Of a stretch of DNA of 57,687 bases, positions 49,076 to 57,488 are shown one piece after another. Each line of letters starts with the position of its first letter. The first letter of the stretch is position 1. The notes beneath the pieces were generated by a model that was not told the DNA's origin, made no database searches, and saw only the letters and a list, made by a program, of their open reading frames with translations. Both the position numbers and the translations under genes were made by a program. The DNA comes from Micromonospora cabrerizensis (GTDB taxonomy: Bacteria > Actinomycetota > Actinomycetes > Mycobacteriales > Micromonosporaceae), in assembly GCF_022230955.1 (NCBI RefSeq), contig NZ_JAKKFI010000107.1, positions 1 through 57,687 of the forward strand, written 5' to 3'.

Positions 49076-49998
49076 GCGAAATCCTCTCCAGTGCCGACCC
49101 GGACGCCGCGCGCCCAGTCGGTCGCGCCCATGGCCCGTTTGCCCGCGGCGCGGACCTCGCCGAGGCGCACCGGCACGGTCGCCGTGCCGCTCAGCACCCG
49201 GGACTTCTCCACCAGCAACTCCCCCGGCTTCAACTCCGGGCCGTCGGGCACCGGCACGACCGGGCCGAGCTTCACCCGCTCGCCCCGGAAGGTGGTCCAA
49301 CCGCCCGGCGCCGGGGTGCAGGCCCGGATCCGACGGTCCACGGCGAAGGCCGGGTCGCTCCAGCGCACCCGGGCGTCGTCCACGGTCAGCTTCGGTGCCA
49401 ACGACACCCCGTCGGCGGGCTGCGGCTCGGCCCGGGCGGTGCCGTCGGCGATCGCGTCGAGCACCGCCACCAGCAGACCGGCACCGGAGTCGGCGAGCCG
49501 CTCCAGCAGGTCGCCGGAGGTGTCGGCGGCCCGGATCTCGTCGGTCAGGGTGCCGTAGACCGGGCCGGTGTCCAGGCCCTCCTCCAACTGGAAGACGCTG
49601 GCACCGGTCAGCTCGTCCCCGTGCAGCACCGCGTGCTGCACGGGCGCGGCACCGCGCCACGCGGGCAGCAGCGAGAAGTGCAGGTTGATCCAGCCGTGTC
49701 GGGGGATCTCCAGGGCGGCCGGCGGCACCAGCGCGCCGTAGGCGACCACCGGCACGCAGTCCGGCGCGAGCGCGCGGAGCCGGTCGAGGAACTCGGGGTC
49801 GCGGGGTCGGGCCGGGGTGAGCACCTCGACGCCGTGCTCGTCGGCCCACTCCCCGACCGGGGACCGGGACAGGCCACGCCCACGGCCGGCGGGCGCGTCG
49901 GGTCGGGTGACCACGGCGACCAGCTCGTGCCGGGAGGCGGCGACGGCAGCCAGCGCGGGCACGGCGACGGCCGGCGTACCGGCGAAGATCACGCGCAC
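49072..49998 (-). CDS. fmt: methionyl-tRNA formyltransferase
   Basis: A 308-residue enzyme that formylates initiator Met-tRNA. MRVIFAGTPAVAVPALAAV starts the N-terminal domain, INLHFSLLPAWRGAAPVQHA contains the catalytic Asn/His region, and a C-terminal OB domain follows (about 205-300). The start is GTG at 49998, 4 bp after the def stop. Confidence 0.96.
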   Translation of the reverse strand: MRVIFAGTPAVAVPALAAVAASRHELVAVVTRPDAPAGRGRGLSRSPVGEWADEHGVEVLTPARPRDPEFLDRLRALAPDCVPVVAYGALVPPAALEIPRHGWINLHFSLLPAWRGAAPVQHAVLHGDELTGASVFQLEEGLDTGPVYGTLTDEIRAADTSGDLLERLADSGAGLLVAVLDAIADGTARAEPQPADGVSLAPKLTVDDARVRWSDPAFAVDRRIRACTPAPGGWTTFRGERVKLGPVVPVPDGPELKPGELLVEKSRVLSGTATVPVRLGEVRAAGKRAMGATDWARGVRVGTGEDFA

Positions 49999-50002
49999 CC
50001 GG

Positions 50003-50560
50003 TCACCGACCCAGACCGAACGGGTCGCTGATGTGCGGGCTGAGCTTGACCGTGGGCGGGGCCGCCGCGTCGTACCAGTCGGCCTGGCGGATCGCCTTCA
50101 TGGCCTCCTTGCGACCGGCGGCGTCCAGCCGGTCGAGGAAGAGCACACCGTCGAGGTGGTCGGTCTCGTGCTGCACACAACGGGCCATCAGGCCGCTGCC
50201 GACGATCTGCATCGGGTCGCCGAACGAGCTGAAGCCCTTGGCGATGACGTTCTGGCGGCGCTTGGTGTCGAAGTAGAGCCCGGGGATCGACAGGCAGCCC
50301 TCCGGGCCGTCCTGCTCCTCCTCGTCGGGAAACTCGAGCACGGGGTTGACCAGGTGCCCGAGCACGTCGTCGACGTCGAAGGCGAACACCCGCAGGCTCA
50401 CACCGAGCTGCGGGGCGGCCAGGCCGGCGCCGTTCTGCTCACGCATCGTGTCGGTGAGGTCGGCGACGAGCCGACGCAGCTCGGCATCGAAGTCGACCAC
50501 CGGATCGGCCGGCGTGCGCAGCACCGGATCCCCAAACAGACGGATGGGCTGAACGGTCAC
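50003..50560 (-). CDS. def: peptide deformylase
   Basis: A 185-residue metalloenzyme removing formyl from nascent chains. The three motifs are GAGLAAPQ, EGCLSIPG and QHETDHLDG (metal-binding His pair and catalytic Glu). I chose GTG at 50560 since AAGGAG lies nine bases upstream; the in-frame GTG at 50578 overlaps that Shine-Dalgarno. It is the first gene of def-fmt-rsmB. Confidence 0.95.
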   Translation of the reverse strand: MTVQPIRLFGDPVLRTPADPVVDFDAELRRLVADLTDTMREQNGAGLAAPQLGVSLRVFAFDVDDVLGHLVNPVLEFPDEEEQDGPEGCLSIPGLYFDTKRRQNVIAKGFSSFGDPMQIVGSGLMARCVQHETDHLDGVLFLDRLDAAGRKEAMKAIRQADWYDAAAPPTVKLSPHISDPFGLGR

Positions 50561-50605
50561 GCGGGGTGGCTCCTTCACGGGTCGGACGAGGGGTGCCGTA
50601 CCAGT

Positions 50606-50675
50606 CTACGGAGTGCCCCGCCGCGCGCTGGCCGGCGTACCTCGATCGGCGACGGCCGGTGTGCCCAGCGTCACC
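50606..50675 (-). pseudogene. duplicated remnant of a P450 3' end
   Basis: Positions 50649-50675 are identical over 27 bases to 54866-54892 inside the P450 gene at 54847-56091. CTACGGAGT at 50606-50614 matches the P450 stop region at 54847-54855. Read in the P450 frame, the remnant gives VTLGTPAVADRGTPASARRG and ends TP with the same TAG stop. No P450 sequence is recognisable further upstream. The remnant lies just beyond the 3' end of the NB-ARC regulator gene. Confidence 0.6.
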
Positions 50676-50756
50676 GGTGGACCCGGTGTGAACCGGTCAC
50701 GAGCCCCGCATCGACGCGGTCCCGACGGCCGACCCGCTCGTCGGCGGGCGTCAGCC

Positions 50757-53222
50757 CTACGCCCCCGGCTCAGCCTGCCCCCGGATCAACAGATCACGCA
50801 CCCGCTCGCTGTCCGGGTGGCCGAGGTCGTCGAGGATGCCCAGGGCCCGCCTCCAGGTACGCACCGCACCGGTCCGGTCCCCCGCCGCGTGTCGGCTCTC
50901 GCCGAGCCGGGACAGCGTGTCCGCCTCGTCGTAGCGGTCACTGACCCGCCGGTACAGCCGCAGCGCCCGCTCGTAACACCGGATCGCCTGGCCGTGGTCA
51001 CCCAGCCGAGCGTGGATGAAGCCCAGACTGTCCCAGGTGTTCGCCTCACCGTGCCGGTCACCGGTCGGGCGCAGCAGCGCCAACGCCTGCCCGCAGTGCG
51101 CCAACGCCGGCCCGTACTGGCCGAGTTGGGCGTGCGCCCAACCCACCGCGTTGCGGGCGCTGGCCTCCCCGGCCCGATGGCCGGCGGCCTGGTACAACAC
51201 CAGGGCACGCTCGCCGTGGTCGAGCGCCTCCGCGTACCGGCCGAGCCCGTCGAGCATCGCGCCGAACGCCCGGTGGGTACGCGCCTGCCCGGTCTGGTCA
51301 CCCAACGCCTCGAAGATCATCAGGGCCCGGCGGTAGTGGCGCGCCGCCTCGTTCACCCGGCCCAACCGGTACAGCACCCGGGCCAGGTCGCGGTGGGCGT
51401 TCGCCTGGCCGAGTCGGTCGCCCGCCCGCCGCGCCCCGTCCAGGGCGGCCTGCTGGGCGAGGACCAGGTCCGGCCAACGCCCCCGACGTTGCAGGAAGTC
51501 CACCAGCGTCCAGGCCAACTGCCAGGCGTGCCCGTCGAACCCCGCACGCCTCGCGTGTGTGACGGCTGCCAGGAGCACCGGGTACTCGGTGGTGAACCAG
51601 GCGAGCGCCTGACCGTGGTCGGTGATCTCCTCGGGCAGCACCCCCGGCGGGGCAGCCGCCAGGGTGACCGGGTCCCGCCCCGGCTGGAGCAGCAACGCGG
51701 CCGCGTGCGCCGTGTGCAGGTAGTGGTCCAACCCTCGTCGGATCGCCGCCCGTCGGGCCTCCGGTGGTTCGAGACGGTCGGCCCGATCGGCCGCGTACGC
51801 CCGGAGCAGGTCGTGCGCGCCGAACCGGCCGGGGGCATACTCGGTGACCAGGTGCGCGTGGGCCAGCTCCGCCAGCAGTCGGGGCACCTGGGCCCGGGGC
51901 AGCCCGGCCAGGCTGGCCGCCGCGGCGACGCCGATGTCCGGTCCGGGGTGGCAACCGAACAGACGGAACAGACGCGCCGCCGCGGGTGTCAGGCTCCGGT
52001 ACGACCAGGAGAAGACGGCCTGCACGTCGGTGCCGGCGTCCCCACCGTCGAACGAGTCCAGCGGGCACGTCGCCTCGCGCAGCTCCGCGGCGAGGGTGGC
52101 CAGCGGGAACGCGGGATTCGCCGCGCCCCGGGCGGCCAGCACGGCCAGCGCCAGCGGCAGCCGCGCACAGCGCTCGATGATCTCGTCCACCGCCTGCGGC
52201 TCGACGGCCAACCGCTGCGGGCCGAGCCGGCGGGCCAGCAGTTGCCAGGCCTCGGCGGCGCTGAGCAGGCCGACATCGATCGGCCGGGCGCCCTCGGCGG
52301 CGACCAGGCCGGCGAGCCGGTTGCGGCTGGTGACCAGGACCAGGCAGCTCGGGCTGCCGGCCAGCAACGGTCGAACCTGGCCGATGTCGCGGGCGTTGTC
52401 CACCAGCACCAGCATCCGGCGGCTGGCCAGCAGGCTTCGGTAGAGGCCCACCTGGGCGGGCAGGTGGGTGGGGATTTGTTCGGGCGGTACCTCGAGGGCC
52501 TCCAGGAAGCCCCGTACCGCCTCGACGGCCGTCACCTCCGTCCCGGTGGCGTCGAAACCGCGCAGGTCGACGTAGAGCTGGCCGTCGGGGAAGCGGTCGG
52601 CGACCCGGTGCGCCCAGTTCACCGCCAGCGTCGTCTTGCCGACCCCGGCCGTGCCGGACAACGTCAGGATGGTGACCGGCGCAGGCCCGCCGTCTGCGGA
52701 AGCCTGGGAGCTGGCGCACGCCGCGTCGAGGTGGGCGAGCTGGGCGACGCGCCCGACGAATCCGGGCAGTGCCGGAGGCAGTTGGCGGGGCACCGGCAGC
52801 CGGGACGAGGTCGTACCGGCCCGGGCCGGCCCGGTGGCCGCTCGTCCGGCGGTCGCCGGGTTCCGGGTCGGGCGTCGACGTCGCTCCTCGACCCGGTCCC
52901 GGGCGGTGGCCAGCACCCCCTGCTCAGCGGGCGTCGCCCCGAGCAGCCGGATGAGGGCGTCGAACCGCTCCGGCGGAGGCAGGATGTTGCCGGCGAAGTA
53001 CTCCCCGAGGATCCCGCGCGACCAGCCGGTCTTCGCGGCCAACTGCCGGTACGTCAGCTGGGTCTCGCCCTGCTGTCGGGCTTCGCGGCGGCGCAACTGG
53101 CGCAGCAGCCCGGCCAGTTCCGGCAGCGTCTGCGCCTCGGCACAGGCGCGGACCAGCTCGAAGCCCTCGGGCGAGACCTGTGACGTGTGATGAGTGCTGG
53201 AAGGCACCCGCTGGTCGGACAT
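50757..53222 (-). CDS. XRE-type regulator with NB-ARC and TPR domains
   Basis: An 821-residue regulator. An N-terminal helix-turn-helix (about 52-95, LTYRQLAAKTGWSRGILGEYF) precedes an NB-ARC ATPase domain (about 150-500) with Walker A GTAGVGKTT at 190-198, RRMLVLVDNARD and LPLALAVLAARG. At least five TPR repeats follow (about 590-810), for example ALDHGERALVLYQAAGHRAG and AIRCYERALRLYRRVSDRYD. Such proteins are STAND-type switches; the ligand is unknown. It is divergent from the secreted protease gene and may control it. Confidence 0.88.
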   Translation of the reverse strand: MSDQRVPSSTHHTSQVSPEGFELVRACAEAQTLPELAGLLRQLRRREARQQGETQLTYRQLAAKTGWSRGILGEYFAGNILPPPERFDALIRLLGATPAEQGVLATARDRVEERRRRPTRNPATAGRAATGPARAGTTSSRLPVPRQLPPALPGFVGRVAQLAHLDAACASSQASADGGPAPVTILTLSGTAGVGKTTLAVNWAHRVADRFPDGQLYVDLRGFDATGTEVTAVEAVRGFLEALEVPPEQIPTHLPAQVGLYRSLLASRRMLVLVDNARDIGQVRPLLAGSPSCLVLVTSRNRLAGLVAAEGARPIDVGLLSAAEAWQLLARRLGPQRLAVEPQAVDEIIERCARLPLALAVLAARGAANPAFPLATLAAELREATCPLDSFDGGDAGTDVQAVFSWSYRSLTPAAARLFRLFGCHPGPDIGVAAAASLAGLPRAQVPRLLAELAHAHLVTEYAPGRFGAHDLLRAYAADRADRLEPPEARRAAIRRGLDHYLHTAHAAALLLQPGRDPVTLAAAPPGVLPEEITDHGQALAWFTTEYPVLLAAVTHARRAGFDGHAWQLAWTLVDFLQRRGRWPDLVLAQQAALDGARRAGDRLGQANAHRDLARVLYRLGRVNEAARHYRRALMIFEALGDQTGQARTHRAFGAMLDGLGRYAEALDHGERALVLYQAAGHRAGEASARNAVGWAHAQLGQYGPALAHCGQALALLRPTGDRHGEANTWDSLGFIHARLGDHGQAIRCYERALRLYRRVSDRYDEADTLSRLGESRHAAGDRTGAVRTWRRALGILDDLGHPDSERVRDLLIRGQAEPGA

Positions 53223-53340
53223 GCGGCCCCCGCCCCCCGGTCACCCGGCCCCCCGGATGCGCACGGGCAGGCTAAATCCGGCCGCGCGGCATTCGATAGG
53301 TGAGCGCCGATGTCTGACAGTTCCACTTCGGACCACGGAC

Positions 53341-53380
53341 CGTCCGGCCGTGTCCGGCGGTGTCCAGCCCCGTCCAGGAT
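53341..53380. repeat. 10-bp repeat, four iterations, before the protease gene
   Basis: Four consecutive 10-base units of the form (C/T)GTCC(G/A)GSSS fill 53341-53380 in the 241-bp region between the divergent NB-ARC regulator and protease genes. The period equals about one helical turn, so a regulator could bind cooperatively on one face. No obvious -10 was identified. Confidence 0.5.
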
Positions 53381-53463
53381 GCGGCACCCGGAGCACAGGT
53401 CGCGTGCCACCGTCCTGATGCGGGTTCGGCCCGCTCCACAAGACCTGGGGGAAGAGGTAACTG

Positions 53464-54744
53464 ATGATCCGTCCACACCCGACCGGCCGGCGGTCCACCA
53501 CGATGCTGCGGCGCGTCGCCGTGGCCGCGTTCGGCCTCACACTGCTCGTCGCGGGCATGACCGCCGCACCGGCCACCGCCGCACCGGGCGGCAAGGCCGC
53601 CACCACCGGATCGTTCGTCGACAGCACACCGGTGCCCGGCGGCTTCGCCTCCTGGACGGAGCTGCTCCGGTTGCAGCAGCGGATGAATACCGCCGCAGCG
53701 CGCATCACGAACACGGCGGAGCGCAGCGCGAACTCCGGCTTCGCCGGCGTCGTCGCCGACCCCACGACCCGGCAGCTCCAGGTCTACTGGAAGGGCGAGC
53801 CGCCGGCCAACCTGGTGGCCGTCGCCCGGTCCACCGTCGCGACCCGGGTGTTGCCCGCGCCGTACTCGCAGCGCGAACTCGTCGCTGCTGCCGACCGGCT
53901 GCGCGCCGCGGCCGGCGACAGGATCACCACGGTCGGGCCGCGCGCCGACGGCGCGGGCCTGCTCGTGGGTACGCAGGACGGCCTGCTCGGCGCGACGGCC
54001 CTCGCGGGCGTGCCGGTGACCGTGCAGACCGGGGTCGCCGCCGCGCCCGCCACCCGCTGGGACGACACGGCACCGTGGTGGGGTGGCGCCGCGTGGCGCA
54101 ACACCGCCACCGGCGGTGGCTGCTCGACCGGGTTCGGGGTCTTCCAGGGCGGGGTGGCCCGGATGCTCTCCGCGGCGCACTGCGCCAACCTCAACGTCCT
54201 CGCGACCGACCCGACCGGGCAGACCATCGGCATCGTCGGCACCCGCAACACCGGCACCGACACCCTGCTCCTCGCCGGCAGCTCGGGCGGCCGGGTGTTC
54301 AACAACAGCACCAACGCGGCCGGCGCGGTGGTCAGCGAGTTCAGCAACCAGGTGATCGGCGCGCAGGCCAGCCAGGTCGGCAACTTCGTCTGCACCTCCG
54401 GCGCGTACTCCGGCACCCGCTGCTCGATCCAGGTGAAGGCCCGGAACCTGTGCATCAACGTGCGCAACTTCGGCACGGTGTGCGGCCAGGTCCAGGCCGA
54501 GAGCACGACCCGCACCAACGCCGTCGGCCAGGGTGACAGCGGCGGCCCCGTGGAGATCGTCAACCCGGCGAACACCCTCCAGGTCTGGGCGACCGGCACC
54601 AACACCGCCATCGACGACACCAACACGGTGACGACCTGTACCGGCTACGTCACCACCGGCCGGGTCTGCGCCTGGCGGATGTACTACGAGGACATCTTCT
54701 CGGGCATGGCCGGAGTCGGCGCCTCGGGCGTGGTGCTCGGCTGA
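53464..54744 (+). CDS. secreted S1-family (chymotrypsin-like) serine protease
   Basis: A 426-residue secreted protein with a signal peptide (about 14-40, ending PATAA), a pro-region to about 195, and a streptogrisin/trypsin-like domain. The catalytic residues are His239 (LSAAHC), Asp266 (GTDTLLL) and Ser359 (GQGDSGGP). Cysteine pairs 220/240, 310/320 and 330/340 suggest three or more disulfides. ATG at 53464 has GAAGAGG about 10 bases upstream; ATG at 53503 is possible. It may be controlled by the divergent XRE-NB-ARC regulator. Confidence 0.88.
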   Translation: MIRPHPTGRRSTTMLRRVAVAAFGLTLLVAGMTAAPATAAPGGKAATTGSFVDSTPVPGGFASWTELLRLQQRMNTAAARITNTAERSANSGFAGVVADPTTRQLQVYWKGEPPANLVAVARSTVATRVLPAPYSQRELVAAADRLRAAAGDRITTVGPRADGAGLLVGTQDGLLGATALAGVPVTVQTGVAAAPATRWDDTAPWWGGAAWRNTATGGGCSTGFGVFQGGVARMLSAAHCANLNVLATDPTGQTIGIVGTRNTGTDTLLLAGSSGGRVFNNSTNAAGAVVSEFSNQVIGAQASQVGNFVCTSGAYSGTRCSIQVKARNLCINVRNFGTVCGQVQAESTTRTNAVGQGDSGGPVEIVNPANTLQVWATGTNTAIDDTNTVTTCTGYVTTGRVCAWRMYYEDIFSGMAGVGASGVVLG

Positions 54745-54846
54745 GGCAGCCCGGCAACCTGCCGTTGTCGCTCTGAAGGCCGGGTCGGTGCGCATCCCGC
54801 GTGCCGGCCCGGCCCCTCGCTGTGCCGCCGTCGGCCGGGTACCGGC

Positions 54847-56091
54847 CTACGGAGTCCCGGGCCGCGCGACGGCCGGTGTGCCCAGCGTCACCAGCAGGCT
54901 CTCGTAACCCCGCAGGGTCAGCCGGGTCCGGTGCCGGGGCGGCTCGACCAGCGCCAGCTCGGGGAGGCGGCGCAGCAGCATCGGGAACGCCAGCTGCGCC
55001 TCCAGCCGGGCCAGGCCGGCACCGAGGCAGTAGTGCGGGCCGGCGCCGAAGGACAGCGGGTGCGCCTGGTCACGCGTCGGGTCGAAACGCTGCGGGTCGG
55101 GAAACCGGCGCGGGTCCCGGTTGGCCGCGCCGAGCAGCAGCAGCGCCGCGCTGCCGGCCGGCAGGTCGAGCCCGCCGCAGCGCACCGGCGCCCCGCTGAT
55201 CCGGGTGGTCAGCTGCACCGGCGAGTCGTAGCGCAGCAGCTCCTCGACGTACGCCGGGGCGAGCGTGGGGTCGGCGCGCAGCTCGGCGGCGGCGGCCGGG
55301 TGACCCAGCAGAACGACGAGACCGTTGCCGAGCAGGTTGGTGGTGGTCTCGAAGCCGGCCACCAGCAGCACCACCAGGTTGGCCAGCAGTTCGTCGCCGG
55401 TGAGCCGGTCGCCGTCGGCGTCGTGCACCTGGACCAGCGCGGTGGTCAGATCGTCGGCCGGTGCCCGCCGCCGGGCGACGATCAGCTCGACGAAGTAGTC
55501 GCGCAGCTCCGAGGCGCCCGCGTCGGCGACCGTCAGCTCCTCGGGGGTTATCTCCGGCTCCAGCACCCCGGTCAGGTCACCGGCCCAGCGGCGGAACAGC
55601 GGCCGGTCGGCCGCGGGTACGCCGAGCAGCTCGCAGATCACGCCGACCGGCAGCGGGTACGCGAAGTCGGCCAGCACGTCGACCGGAGCGCCGCCCTCGG
55701 CACGGGCCACCATCGCGTCGAGCAGTTCCTCGGCCAACGCCCGCACCACGTCGCGCATCCCGGCGATCCGGCGCGGGCTGAACGCGCCGGCGGCCAGCCG
55801 ACGCATCCGGCTGTGGTCGGGCGGGTTGGTCCGCAGCATGGACCGGGCGATCGACGACACCGCGGGGCTCTGCCGCCAGTTCGGCCAGACCTGGTCCCGC
55901 AGCGCGTCGTCGAGCACGCCGAGCCGGGAGTCGCGCAGCAGCTCGTCGGCCTCCGGGTAGCCGGTCACCACGTACAGGCCCGGCGACGCCTGCACCACCG
56001 GCCCGTGGGCGCGCAGCCGCTCGTACGTCGGGTACGGGTCGACGCGCCCCTGCGGCGACATGAGCAGTGTCAGCGCCTCGGCAGCCTCCAT
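54847..56091 (-). CDS. cytochrome P450
   Basis: A 414-residue class I bacterial P450. The I-helix oxygen-binding motif is AGFETT (about 245-250), the K-helix ExxR is ELLR (about 284-287), and the heme loop FGAGPHYCLG has the ligand Cys355. ATG at 56091 has GGGGGAGG six bases upstream, which decides the start against an earlier in-frame codon at 56130. No ferredoxin gene is adjacent. Substrate unknown; the CYP107-like overall look suggests secondary metabolism, as an inference. Confidence 0.93.
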   Translation of the reverse strand: MEAAEALTLLMSPQGRVDPYPTYERLRAHGPVVQASPGLYVVTGYPEADELLRDSRLGVLDDALRDQVWPNWRQSPAVSSIARSMLRTNPPDHSRMRRLAAGAFSPRRIAGMRDVVRALAEELLDAMVARAEGGAPVDVLADFAYPLPVGVICELLGVPAADRPLFRRWAGDLTGVLEPEITPEELTVADAGASELRDYFVELIVARRRAPADDLTTALVQVHDADGDRLTGDELLANLVVLLVAGFETTTNLLGNGLVVLLGHPAAAAELRADPTLAPAYVEELLRYDSPVQLTTRISGAPVRCGGLDLPAGSAALLLLGAANRDPRRFPDPQRFDPTRDQAHPLSFGAGPHYCLGAGLARLEAQLAFPMLLRRLPELALVEPPRHRTRLTLRGYESLLVTLGTPAVARPGTP

Positions 56092-56163
56092 GGCCGGCCT
56101 CCCCCGTCGATGCGTCGGAGGTCCCATCATCCCGGTGCGGCCGCCATCCGGCAGCCCTCGACG

Positions 56164-56264
56164 CGTGCGGCCGACGCCGTGCGGCCGACACCGAGCGCTC
56201 AGGCGCCGACGGGTCAGGCGCCTGAGCGCTCAGGCGCGGACGTTCAGCGCTCAGGCGCCGACGG
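56164..56264. repeat. short direct repeats between the P450 and kinase-like genes
   Basis: CGTGCGGCCGAC occurs twice in tandem at 56164-56191 (14-bp units). AGCGCTCAGGCGCCGACGG occurs at 56194-56212 and 56246-56264, with a third near-copy at 56225-56242. The 56246 copy contains the stop codon (56251-56253) of the kinase-like gene, so its 3' end has been duplicated downstream. Several copies include the palindrome TCAGGCGCCTGA or parts of it. Confidence 0.8.
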
Positions 56265-57234
56265 CCGGGTCCCCGGCGAGCACCGCGTCACCGCGGAGCA
56301 GCGCGGGCTCGGGCAGCGGCAGCTGGATCTTGTGAGCCGCCTCCCAGTCGTAGATCAGGCCGGGACGGACCTGGGCGGCGAAGTAGTCGATCGCCGTCAT
56401 CCCACCCACGACCGGCTCGTCGACCTCGGCGACCAGTTGGGCGGGGACCATGGAGAACCCGTTCTGGAGGGCGGCGCTGAGGCGGCGGTGACCGTCGACG
56501 ACGAAGAAGTACTCGCCGGTGAACCCGATCTTCAACGGTTCGAGGGCCTCGTCGCCGGCCTCGGCCACGTCGCCGACGAAGTCGGTGTCCCACAGACCGC
56601 GCAGCGTGGCGATGTCCTCGGTCGGGTAGACGCGGGCCGGGTCCAGCAGCAGCAGCGGCGGGCCGTCGCGCAGCACCTCGGCGCCGAGCGTCCCCTCGTA
56701 CGCGGCGACGATGTGCTCGATCACCTCGCTGGCGGACGCCCGGGTGGTGTCACAGATCAGGTCGTAGTTGCGCAGCCGGGCCTTGTCCACCCCGTAGCGG
56801 ATGATGAAGCGGCTGCGCTCGCTCGCGCTGCGCTCACGGAGCTTGGCCTTGGCCTCCTCCAGGGAGGCGTAGCTCTCCGCCGGCCCGGACGGTCGGGCGA
56901 GCACTCGACGGGCCGCCTCGCCCGGCTCGGTGATCATGTGGACCTTGAGCGCGTCGGTGAAGAAGTGCCAGGCCAGCCGGGAATCCATGATCAGGCGCTC
57001 ACCGGAGGCGGCGATGTCCCGCTGAAGCTGGTCGACGTAGCCGTCGACAGCCTGGTCGAGCTCGGCGTGCAGGTTGAGCTGCAACGCGGTCATCTGCCGC
57101 TGCTGCGCCATCTCCCGGTAGAGGTCCCCCACACTGACCCGGCGCATACCGAGCCGCTTGGCGATCTCGACCGACACGGTGCTCTTGCCGCTGCCGAGGT
57201 CGCCGTTGAAGACGATCGATTGTCCAACGGTCAC
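56251..57234 (-). CDS. cytidylate-kinase-like P-loop protein with ParB-like C-terminal domain
   Basis: A 327-residue protein. Residues 1-190 look like an adenylate/cytidylate-kinase-type P-loop domain: NGDLGSGKST (10-19), RRVSVGDLYREMA, MDSRLAWHFFTDALKV, and a lid-like RPSGPAESYASLEEAKAKL. The C-terminal part (about 215-320) contains FFVVDGHRRLSAALQNGF, the ParB/sulfiredoxin-fold nucleotide motif. GTG at 57234 is preferred (GGGGTGG upstream); the frame reaches 57291. Which substrate it phosphorylates, if any, is unknown. Confidence 0.65.
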   Translation of the reverse strand: MTVGQSIVFNGDLGSGKSTVSVEIAKRLGMRRVSVGDLYREMAQQRQMTALQLNLHAELDQAVDGYVDQLQRDIAASGERLIMDSRLAWHFFTDALKVHMITEPGEAARRVLARPSGPAESYASLEEAKAKLRERSASERSRFIIRYGVDKARLRNYDLICDTTRASASEVIEHIVAAYEGTLGAEVLRDGPPLLLLDPARVYPTEDIATLRGLWDTDFVGDVAEAGDEALEPLKIGFTGEYFFVVDGHRRLSAALQNGFSMVPAQLVAEVDEPVVGGMTAIDYFAAQVRPGLIYDWEAAHKIQLPLPEPALLRGDAVLAGDPAVGA

Positions 57235-57488
57235 GACTGGTCCACCCCTGATCACCGGATCATTGACATCATCGACATCGCGCCCGAGCAACGCGTTACC
57301 GCCATCGTCGCGCCGTCCTGCGGCGGCCCCGACTCGGCGCGTCTGACGCTCCGTCGCGACCTGGAGCCGCCGTACGCCTCGGCATGACGGGCGATGCTAC
57401 CACTCGGGCGCCACCACCTTGCCGGACGCGGTGTGCGAGGGCCCATCCGGCGGACGGGCTGCGGCACGGCCGGCACCGCCGGAAACAG

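Noticed and set aside
50757..53222. The 821-residue NB-ARC protein as a second SARP
   Set aside because: Its N-terminus is an XRE-type helix-turn-helix rather than an OmpR-like winged helix with a BTAD domain.
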